NCBI GenBank assembly: GCA_963930775.1
Contig: OZ005689.1
Coordinates: 33,713,235-33,777,234, forward strand
Direction of reading: 5' to 3'
Length of the DNA stretch: 64,000 bases
Origin: Cliona cf. orientalis
Taxonomy: Eukaryota > Porifera > Demospongiae > Clionaida > Clionaidae
The position numbers and the translations under genes are program-made. The notes below the pieces were generated by a model. The model made no database searches and had not been told where the DNA came from. It saw only the letters and a program-made list of their open reading frames with translations. Positions 56,271 through 64,000 of this stretch are shown here, one piece after another (position 1 is the stretch's first letter; the number at the start of each line of letters is the position of its first letter).

Positions 56271-58863
56271 TGCCTTTGTGGCTGACTACATGCTTGGTGA
56301 TAGTAGTGGTCAGTTTGATGGCTTAACCACCAACACACCCATCACTGATCTTAATTCAATTATTAGTACAGTGGCGTATCCAGGATTTGAAGGAGGCAGG
56401 TGCTAGATCAATCGCGCGCGCAAAATTTCTAGCCACGCCCCTCGTTTACGCGTTCTTGAAGATAGATCATGGCTGACAAAGAAGGCGGTTTTAGGCCTAG
56501 TGGCGATGAGAAAACGCTCTTTAAGGAGCGAATTTTAGAGGCCAGTAAGTTTATTGTTGGTAGGAGCTGCCAGTTATCGATTATCATGGCAGTATTTGTC
56601 ACTGAGCTACTGAGGTGCCAGAGCTGAGGGGGGTGCTCCAGCACCCTGAGCTCCATGCTAGATACGCCACTGTAGTACATTTACAGACTCTCAAAGGAGG
56701 GCATACAGGTGGGTTGAAAGTCAGCTCACCACTGGTAAACAGATCACAGTTGCCATTACTGGAAAATCCTATCTCCTGTGTGGTCTCATGGAGCTTTTAA
56801 AGACTAACCACCTAGTAGTTATGAAGCTTGCTCCTAGTGGTGTTGCCGCACACCTCATTGGTGGCACTACAATTCACAATTTTTTTGGATTAGATATTGA
56901 CTATAATAGTAGTCTTGAAAACGGTATTATCCAGGCTGCAAAGCTTCCTAAAACAGATGTGCTTGTCATTGATGAGTTCTCTATGTTGGATTTTTTTCTT
57001 TTTCGAACAGCAGAGGGACTTTGTAGAAGGTTTGCAAAAAAGAACAGCTCATGCCACCCCTGGGGTGGCAGACATGTGATCCTCTTGGGTGACCCGGCAC
57101 AGTTGCCTGCCATTGGCCACAGAGACATCTTTGGAACCAAGTTATGGCGCACCTTTTCTATTCTAATCCTGAGAGAGGTCAAACGTGCCACTGATCCCAT
57201 TCTGAGTAGTGTTTTATTAAAAGTGAGAATGGGAGTGTGTGATACAGAGGTTAAGGAAGTGCTAAAAAGTCATGTGCAACCATGTAATATCAATGACATT
57301 GAACTTGATAGGACAGTTGTCATTTGTTCCATACGTGCTGAGTGTGATGTGATCAATGAGGAATGTCTTGAGAGGCTAGATGGCAACCCTGTTAGCTATG
57401 AAGATGTAGACACTGATCACAATGGTCACCCACTGAGAGAGGCCGACAATAGGCGCTTGCAACACTATAGAGAGAAACTACCTGACTGTCTCACCCTCAA
57501 GATAGGGGCGAGAGTAATCCTCCGTAGGAACATCAGTATTAGCTCTGGTTGGGTGAATGGTACACTGGCTGTAGTGGTGTCAATGCACTCTAATTGTATT
57601 GTTGTGCAGAAGCTAACAAACTCTGCACACAGGTATCCTGTGCCCAGATTCAGACAGAAAACAGAGATACAGGGTGCCTCATACAGTATAATGAGACAAC
57701 AGTTTCCTCTGCAGTTAGCCTATGGAGTCACAGTACACAGGGTCCAGGGCTGCACAGTACAAAAAGCAATAGTTTGTCTCAATAACAAGTTTTTTGATGC
57801 ATATGTTGCTCTCAGCAGAGTTAGAAAGCTTGAAGATTTAGTACTCTGGGACTTTTGTACTACAGCCATTAATTTATTACAGTTCTACAAGCAACTACAA
57901 GCAACTGCTGGCTTGGTGTGAGTACATGGACCAAATTAACCCCAATCCACCAAAGGATGTTGTAGCTTACCAAGAGAGATGTGATGATATCAGTAACCAG
58001 CCACTTCCTGATTCCACAACATGTTTAGAGGAGGCCAGTATCCATAGTATTCCCTTTAGTGACAGTGTCACACTTCCAAGAAATCCAAGCCATTAAAATC
58101 AGTTGACCAAAAAAGACCATTAAGCAAACCACTTCCTTCACCTGATCCTAAAAGTCCTAAATTAGATCAGACCACTCCCACACAACAAATGAATGTAACT
58201 GGCAGTCCATCTTTACAACCTTCTAACTCTAGTAGTGCCTTGATTGTTTTGGATACCCTTTGTTGTACCATGTTGAATGAATTATCTTCACATAGTAGGA
58301 ATTTAGAATATACTTTGAAATCCGTTCAGCAATACTTGATCAGGTGGTACAATACTTAAATTCACTTCCCATTCCATATGCTAACACTCTACCCAACCTG
58401 CAAGTAGACAGATATGTGCAACAGGAATGCCACCCACTTTTTCTGCAAACATTTAAGCCTATAAAAACCACAGGTGACGGCAACTGTATGTACAACGCTT
58501 TGTCACTGGCATTTTGTGGTACAGAACATCTCTCAATAGTCAATAGGCTACTTACTACATATGCTCTGGTCAAGTATAGGACTGCCATGATTGATGCACT
58601 ATCCCATATATACTTCGATGGAAACCATGAACAACATATCCAAGCATTAACTGATACTATGCACAAGGCAATCCATTTGGGTGTGTGGGGAACAGATCTA
58701 CACTTATTCTCACTCAGTCTTCTTCTAAACAGACCTATTTTCTCTTATGGGTCATTCCATGTCAAATCAACACGCAAAATGGACGCCCATCACAGATTTT
58801 GCCAAAGCTTGGTGAGCACATACTTTACCCTAAGTGATGAATTGGTGCGGAATTTTAGCCCCT
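56271..58863 (+). pseudogene. Pif1-like helicase fused to OTU protease domain (mobile-element type)
   Basis: N-terminal part 56285-56368 (DYMLGDSSGQFDGLTT) is cut by a MITE. Removing the MITE and one TAGTA copy gives a continuous frame into TDSQRRAYRWVESQL and a worn Walker A (ITGKSYLL). From 56788: VLVIDEFSMLD (Walker B), VILLGDPAQLPAI, VILRRNISISSGWVNGT, AYGVTVHRVQGCTV and YVALSRVRKLEDL, the SF1B Pif1/Helitron-type motifs in order. After a frameshift near 57915 comes a Ser/Pro-rich linker; after another near 58325 an OTU core, TTGDGNCMYNALSLAF, to TGA at 58863. Helitrons of animals can carry Pif1-like helicase and OTU domains, but I saw no Rep/HUH nuclease here. The OTU lacks its C-terminal His region. 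Confidence 0.75.
56369..56672. mobile_element. hAT-like MITE, CAGTGGCGTATCC termini, 304 bp
   Basis: TIRs CAGTGGCGTATC and its inverse; TSD TAGTA (56364-56368 and 56673-56677). Sits inside the helicase reading frame. Confidence 0.87.
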
Positions 58864-59206
58864 GAACTTGTATGGTTTCTGAGTTACAAGCATTTTAAAT
58901 TTTCCAATTTGGCAGGATTTTGCTTGTACGCACTAACTTTGATTGACTGTAACTTCAGTTTTGAGAAGTAGGACAGCAATTTTCTGAAAGTACGTGAAAT
59001 GTGATTTTCAGCGATATGCTTAATTAGATTAAAATAATTAATCTACTTAATTAAGATCAATGAAAATATCGATTTAATTAAATTTGTGATTTCGAGAAAA
59101 AGGATTTTTAGATATTTTTCATTTTCGGTCGACAATTTCCTTCACTATCTGGCTTTATGTGGTACGAGTTTTGTTTTGGGACGGCAGTGGGATCAGGAGA
59201 TATTAA
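58864..59206. other. Spacer before the piggyBac element
   Basis: Contains a TTAATTA-rich part (59025-59095). No gene supported. Confidence 0.45.
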
Positions 59207-59442
59207 CCCTTTAGGGCCGAGAGCGGATATATCCGCGCGCGCTAAATGACGAGAGCGGAAATATCCGCCGCGCGTGCGCGTTAAGTTACTTCTCAGCTAC
59301 ACCCTCCTTACTTGCATGAACGCCCACTCGATCTCGTTCTTTGATAGCGCGATTGGCTGCCTACGCGTTAGCGGTAAAGTAGCAGCTGCCTTCCTGTCCT
59401 ATCTTGATCTGTGGTTAGCGTTTTAGTGGCTGCTATTGAACC

Positions 59443-61701
59443 ATGGCCAGTAGCCATAGAATCTCACTCTCTGAAGTTCTGGACAACCTGGAAAATGATG
59501 ATTTTGATGACTTTGTGGCAGAAGGCAGTGATGACGACCTAGGCATGGATACAGACTACAGTTATGATTCAGATAATTTATTAGAAGGTATTATTTCAAA
59601 AAAATAATAATACATTTTCATAAAAAATTAATATTGAAGCTACAATAATTATTCTACAATCATAGACGCCGATGACATGGATACTGAAGAACCCCCATCT
59701 GATGATTCCAGTGAGCCACTCATGAGTTAGCCTGTTCAGGCAGAGATGTGTGCATGTGTCATGTGTGATAATGAGAAAATACATGTACATTGAAGATAGG
59801 CATGCATGTGTGCATGGACACATAATAATAATTATTACAAAACTGAACTGGGTGCATGGGTATGATGTGTGTGTGAGTGTGTGTGTGTGTGTGTGTGTGC
59901 GTGCGTGTGTGTGCGTGTGTGTGTATGCATGTGTGTGTGCATGCATGCATGTGTGTGTATGTACGTGTGTCGGCGATAAGCATACATACATAATAATACT
60001 ATATACGTGTGCGTAAAAAGGGAGGCTAGGGATAGGACACAATAGTGAACATCAGAATAACTACGATTATCGCTATCACCTTTTTAGCTCCAAACGACAC
60101 CCAGGCATCGCAGTCAAATAGCGGCCACATACCAGCAACAATCCGTAAGAATTCTGTGTGTAAGAGAATAGAGTAAACTATATATGCAGTAATTTCCAAT
60201 TACAGAGTGGTCAACACAAGCAAGTCCTGTTGTTACCGAGAGCTCACAACAGGCAGGTCCACAAGTGCCTCTACCTCAGGATCCCTTGGGCCTTTTTTCA
60301 CTGTTTTTTGATGACAGTCTGATAAGCCTAATTGTGGACGAGACAAACAGATACGCTACGCAAGCACTTCAAGGTACAGAAAAGGAGTGGTCAACCAACG
60401 CTGAAGAAATCAAAGCATACCTGGGCTTCATGATACTAATGGGTGTAAACAAGCTACCGGAAATCAGGGATTACTGGTCCACCAACGAGTTCTTGCACTA
60501 CTCTCCTATCGCTGATAGGATAACTAGGGATCGGTTCGAGCAGATAACTCGTTATCTACACTTTGCCGATAATGATACTCTGCCAGCGAGAGGAGAGGAG
60601 GGATTCTCTAGGCTGCAAAAAGTAGACCCCATCATTTCCGCCCTCAAGCACAATTTTAAAAGTGCCTATTACCCTCACTGTCAAGTGAGTATTGATGAAG
60701 CCATGATCCCGTTCAAAGGTCGGTCTTCCATGAAGCAATATCTACCACTAAAACCAGTAAAACGTGGTTTCAAAGTGTGGGCAATGGCCGACGCTTTGAA
60801 CGGGTACATGTATGACTTCAACGTCTATACAGGTGCATGTGGTGATAGACAGACGGGGCTTGGGGAAAAAGTTGTACTTACATTAGCCGAGTCCATCAAA
60901 GGAAGACATCACCACCTGTACTTTGACAATTATTTCTCATCCATCAGCCTGCTCTCGAAACTTTTTGAAGATGGTACGCATGCTTGTGGCACAGTCCGCA
61001 CCAATCGCAAGGGTTATCCCTCTGAGATTAGTGATGAGGCAAAGCGGTTCAATCGTGGTCAATTCTGCTTCCGTCAGTGTGGTAACCTTGTAGCGACTGC
61101 CTGGAAAGACAAGGTGGTCAATATGGTGTCAATGCTAGCTAGTCCCACTGACACTACCTCTGTCAATAGACGACAGAAGGATGGAACAAGGATAGCAGTT
61201 GAGTGTCCTCTGTGTGTAGCTTTGTACAACCAGTACATGGGGGGTGTTGATTTGGGAGATCAACTACGAGGGTACTACCATGTACGCTTGAAATGCACCA
61301 AGAATTATAAGTACATATTCTGGTTCTTGTTTGACGTCTCCACAACAAATGCCTACATCCTATACTCCTTCGATGTCAGGACAGGTACTCCTATGACCCT
61401 CAAGCAGTTTAGGATGAAGCTAGCCGAGCAGTTGATTGGCACCTACAAATCAAGGAAACGAATAGGCCGACCCCGTAAACGCCCTTGCCCCACCTCCAAC
61501 CCCAACCCTAACTCTCAAACAGCTCACTTACCAACACATTCCAGCAGTAGTGTACGGTGTGTTTACTGCAGGCAAGTACGGTCCCCTCCACGTAGGAAGC
61601 ACACGGTATGGGTTTGTGCTGAATGTGAAGGCAACCCTCCGCTCTGTCTCACAGGAAGAAATGATGGTAGTGACTGTTTCAGACTCTGGCATCAGCAGTA
61701 G
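59443..61701 (+). CDS. piggyBac transposase (PGBD4-like), apparently intact
   Basis: Model: exons 59443-59587 (MASSHRISLSEVLDNLEND), 59666-59725, 60088-60144 and 60206-61701, phase 1 at each junction, total 585 codons plus stop, a normal piggyBac length. The acidic N-terminus (DDFDDF, EGSDDD) precedes the DDE core. The aspartates lie in QVSIDEAMIPFKGRSS (about D251), HHLYFDNYFSS (about D328) and YMGGVDLGDQLRGYY (about D436 and D439). The C-terminus has a Cys-rich domain, CVYCRQ, then VWVCAECEGNPPLC and CFRLWHQQ, used by the family to bind the ends. No stop or frameshift in the large exon, which together with the perfect TTAA flanks suggests a young, possibly active copy. The second intron donor (A|GTTAGC) is weak. 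Confidence 0.9.
59865..59965. repeat. GT microsatellite in a transposase intron
   Basis: (GT)n with CATG interruptions inside the intron 59726-60087. Confidence 0.9.
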
Positions 61702-61841
61702 ACATTGCTTAGGCAACTATAATAAGTCATGCATGTATGTATATCATGTAAGAGTAGTGAACACTAATTCCTTGTGTCTGTTACATGCATACAAGTTCAA
61801 TCAATCTCGAAGCATGGTAAGCCCACATAATGGTAGCGTCT

Positions 61842-61950
61842 CCCTAGGCTTTTCGCTCGAGGCTACCTCTTCTCTAAAGCTAAGCGCTTCTACTAGTGAC
61901 GCTAGAAGCGCTTATGAAGAGGTAGCCCCGAGCAAAAAGCTTAGAGAGCT
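61842..61950. repeat. Foldback hairpin in the piggyBac 3' region
   Basis: Outer arms CTAGGCTTTTCGCTCGAGGC and its near inverse (CCGAGCAAAAAGCTTAG), inner arms CTACCTCTTC / GAAGAGGTAG and AAGCGCTTCTA / AGAAGCGCTT. Could be a small nested foldback element or a structured 3' UTR. Confidence 0.75.
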
Positions 61951-62232
61951 CATACTTACCAAGAAACGCTAAGCTAATTATTCATGCATGAATTAATTTA
62001 GCCTTACCTTGCGTTGTTCCGAAGTTGACAACGATCAGGACCGCTGATGAGATATTACAGACATCGTAGAAGCATCATGGCAAGTCGAATTTCTTTGATA
62101 GTCGATCGTTTGAGAAGTTCAAGCATCAGTAAACATGAACCTTCACCCCTCAGTTCATTGACCCGCGTGTTGTAAAAAAAAGTCGGGCGTGGCGCAATAT
62201 TTCACGCGTTCGCGTCGGCCCTAAAGGGTTAA

Positions 62233-62720
62233 AGTAGTTGTTACAGCCACCCTGGTAAGGTTGTACATGAATGTAATGTGTGTCAGGTTCAATTGAAGGT
62301 CTACACTTCAATTAAAGAAAGATCTAGACTTCATTCATTATATTATTATTTATGTAGTGCTTTGCTGTCCATCTCCTAGCAACAGACTGTATTGTGACCA
62401 CCAAGGTCACTATCTTGCCATATAAAATAGTGTACTTGGACAGCAAAATAGTGCCAGCCACCATGCATGGCTGTAACTATTATTTGCAGGTTGGTTGTCT
62501 ACTGTGCTTTGCAGGTCAGCTATCCAGGAGGAATAGGCAACAGGCAGCTGGAGATGTCACTGTGTAAACTGTTAGCCTCTAGACAGCCTAACCTAATTAA
62601 ACACATGAGATCCACTGCCTATTTCCCTTATCCACTGGACAACTGACCTGAAAAGCACAGTAGTAACTTATTACTAACCAACCACAAGTGTCAAAAAAGT
62701 AGATTTGCAGTTGTTGATCT
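62233..62720. other. Spacer after the piggyBac element
   Basis: No gene supported; includes a GGTCTACACTTCAATTAAAG inverted motif near 62298. Confidence 0.45.
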
Positions 62721-62726
62721 GTTATA

Positions 62727-63072
62727 ATGGCTCAGCCAGAGTGGAAGAGTACTTGCTGCAACCCCTTCAATGTATGTGGTCACACGTCCAAGCAGAAGAA
62801 TCTTAGACCTGTTTCCAAGTGGATGTGTGAGAAGGCCCCTCATATTTCAATCGGTGCACGTATTTGTGACTCTTGTAGAAGAAGCTAAGCAGAGCCTTCA
62901 TACCCGGATGTACATGTGGAGTCTGCAGACACCAACTCTGACAGTGATGCAGAAGATTCCTCACTGCAGCAACCATCATCACTTGAAGATTCTTCTATAC
63001 AGCCATCTTTCTTTGAAGACTCCCAGCCATCATCAGCTTCACTGGCATTGGCAAATCACTATCTTCCTTAGC
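62727..63072 (+). pseudogene. Remnant of a CCNPF/CxxC-motif protein (mobile-element associated)
   Basis: ATG at 62727 opens MAQPEWKSTCCNPFNVCGHT, then LRPVSKWMCEKAPHISIGA and ICDSCRR: paired cysteines that look like a small zinc-binding N-terminal domain. After a frameshift near 62890 an acidic Ser-rich tail follows (SADTNSDSDAEDSSLQ, then SLALANHYLP and stop). N-termini of this type precede transposase-like proteins in cnidarian and sponge genomes, to my recollection. No core was found downstream here. Confidence 0.45.
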
Positions 63073-63074
63073 CC

Positions 63075-63183
63075 ATGATGAGATGTTATTTTGGAAGTCA
63101 TCCTTGTCAGCTTTCAATGGTCGACCAATTTGGTTTTCCCCTGGAACTACAAGAGTAGTTTTCTCGGATGCTAGCTCTACTGG
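63075..63183 (+). pseudogene. DIRS-like RNase H fragment
   Basis: The plus frame reads LFWKSSLSAFNGRPIWFSPG followed by VVFSDASSTG. The FSDAS-type strand with WW/W-K upstream is typical of the RT-RNase H junction of DIRS/tyrosine-recombinase retroelements. Only about 36 residues remain; the frame is cut at 63184 by what looks like a MITE end. Confidence 0.45.
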
Positions 63184-63240
63184 TCAGGCCCGTAGGCAGG
63201 GGGGGGGTGCAGGGGGGTGCACGTGCACCCCCCTTTTTTC
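63184..63240 (+). mobile_element. Left end of a CAGGCCCGTAGGC MITE
   Basis: CAGGCCCGTAGGCAGGGGG followed by a GGGGTGCA/TGCACCCC hairpin. CAG-type start like the hAT MITEs; right end not seen. Confidence 0.4.
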
Positions 63241-63700
63241 AGCCAAATAATTGCATAATATCATTTCACAGAAGTTCGTAATTGCATGTGCAATAGATTG
63301 AGGCTGCATGCTATCCTCTCTATCAGCTTCACAAAACCACACTTAGTGCAGCTAGCTAATTAACATCACACCTCAATCAATAAGCAGTTGTGACCAATAC
63401 ATGCATAACTAGAGCTCTGTAGAGCACATACCCCGCGCGCACATTGTGCAATCTATAGAATTGCTTTTGTATGCATGGCTATGTTTGTGGACTTCAGAAA
63501 ATTAGTGGAAGTGCTGCTTAATTGTACCGCGGTTTCTGACGATCTTGCATAATTCAATGCAAAGCGGAAAAGGAAGTGCATGTGACTATAAACGTGGGAG
63601 TGGCTTGGGGCTGGCCGGGGATCGGAAAGGCGCGCGTGCGGTGTTCAAAATTTAGATCTGCCCGCGAACTTCAAACTTGACTTTGATTCCGTGTGGTGCT
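63241..63700. other. Spacer
   Basis: No gene supported. Probably includes the 5' end of the Tc1-like element that follows. Confidence 0.4.
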
Positions 63701-63703
63701 GTT

Positions 63704-64000
63704 ATGAAAACATCATATGAACCAGCTCGTTCAAGCGCTTATAGCGACGATTTAAGGTGGAGAATGGTCTACATGGTCTACCAAAGGATGGCTTTGGGAT
63801 ACACATTTGATCAGATTTCAAAAAAATCTCGGGGTCGATAAGTCAACTGCTCAAAGAACAGTAGCTCTTTTCAAAACCACTGGGAGTGTACATAAGAGAC
63901 CCTATCCAAAAGAGAAGGCAGCAAGAAAGCTTACCCCACCTGCTCAAATGTTTGTTCTACACCTTGTTCTTCAAAAGCCTGGAATTTATTTGCATGAAAT
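63704..64000 (+). pseudogene. Tc1/IS630-like transposase N-terminus, cut by window end
   Basis: ATG at 63704 starts MKTSYEPARSSAYSDDLRWR, then MVYMVYQRMALGYTFDQI. At an A7 run near 63817-63823 one base shifts the frame to SKNLGVDKSTAQRTVALFKT, then KLTPPAQMFVLHLVLQKPGI. The helix-turn-helix, DKSTAxRTV recognition helix and KPGIYLHE block fit the N-terminal DNA-binding part of Tc1/mariner (IS630) transposases. The catalytic domain would lie beyond 64000. The single frameshift may be a real mutation or a homopolymer miscount. Confidence 0.68.

Larger units (their letters stand above)
59207..62228 (+). mobile_element. piggyBac transposon, 3.0 kb, TTAA TSD
   Basis: Both ends begin CCCTTTAGGGCCGA (14-bp TIR), directly flanked by TTAA (59203-59206 and 62229-62232), the canonical piggyBac target. 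Subterminal GC-rich motifs (GCGGATATATCCGCGCGCG and a near copy) lie at the left end. The encoded transposase is open throughout. Confidence 0.93.

Noticed and set aside
56271..58863. Host PIF1 helicase gene
   Set aside because: The OTU fusion, frameshifts and mobile-element surroundings, and the closer style to Helitron-type helicases, make a host orthologue unlikely.
59596..60042. 148-codon minus-strand ORF over the GT tract
   Set aside because: Low-complexity His/Thr translation of (GT)n within a piggyBac intron.

Overview
The window looks like animal nuclear DNA, most likely from a sponge (demosponge) or a similarly early-branching marine invertebrate. This is inference. It rests on spliced genes with short GT-AG introns, AT-rich spacers full of CA/GT, GA and CATA microsatellites, long G or A homopolymers, and a very high density of DNA transposons of animal types (piggyBac, hAT, KDZ-like, CACTA-like, Tc1-like, Pif1 helicase/OTU). 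I saw no operons, bacterial genes, tRNA, rRNA or CRISPR array.

Left part, 1-15 kb: probable host-gene exons in low-repeat DNA. There are minus-strand 3' exons at 344-561, 1337-1626 and 3602-3768. A small plus-strand gene at 8133-8843 is split by a 414-bp MITE. A plus-strand gene at 9299-10579 encodes an acidic/Ser-rich N-terminus and an Arg/Gly (RGG) tract. Several short inverted-repeat elements (MITEs) with readable target-site duplications (TSDs) lie between them.

Middle, 15-33 kb: two large DNA transposons, at 15436-20074 and 25398-30173. Each has terminal inverted repeats (TIRs), a 3-bp TAA TSD and one long, spliced, decayed gene for a DDE-like transposase with Cys-rich C-terminal motifs. 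I cannot place either gene in a transposase superfamily I know. A 5'-truncated relative of the first lies at 22840-25110, itself broken by a gypsy LTR fragment and a MITE. Two inverted copies of a 1.8-1.9 kb non-autonomous element (20246-22044 and 34295-36216) flank this block.

Right-middle, 33-47 kb: a multi-exon gene of phase-1 exons (33995-36957) with a 66-bp coding minisatellite; a hAT element (37710-40786) inserted into the exon of another hAT-like gene on the opposite strand; a TNP2/CACTA-like transposase gene (41281-44377); a KDZ-like transposase C-terminus preceded by a chromodomain-like exon (45208-46462); and a roughly 100-bp minisatellite.

Right end, 48-64 kb: two more copies of the 0.66-kb GTGACC MITE, a gypsy protease fragment, a P-loop NTPase fragment, a Pif1-like helicase joined to an OTU protease domain and interrupted by a MITE, an apparently intact piggyBac element with TTAA TSDs (59207-62228), and fragments of a CCNPF-motif protein, a DIRS-like RNase H and a Tc1/IS630-like transposase cut by the window edge.

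Most of the coding capacity belongs to mobile elements, and the layout is best read as layers of insertions. In several places the pre-insertion reading frame can be recovered by removing an element plus one TSD copy. All gene models are hand-built from frames and GT-AG sites. No database search or computation was run.
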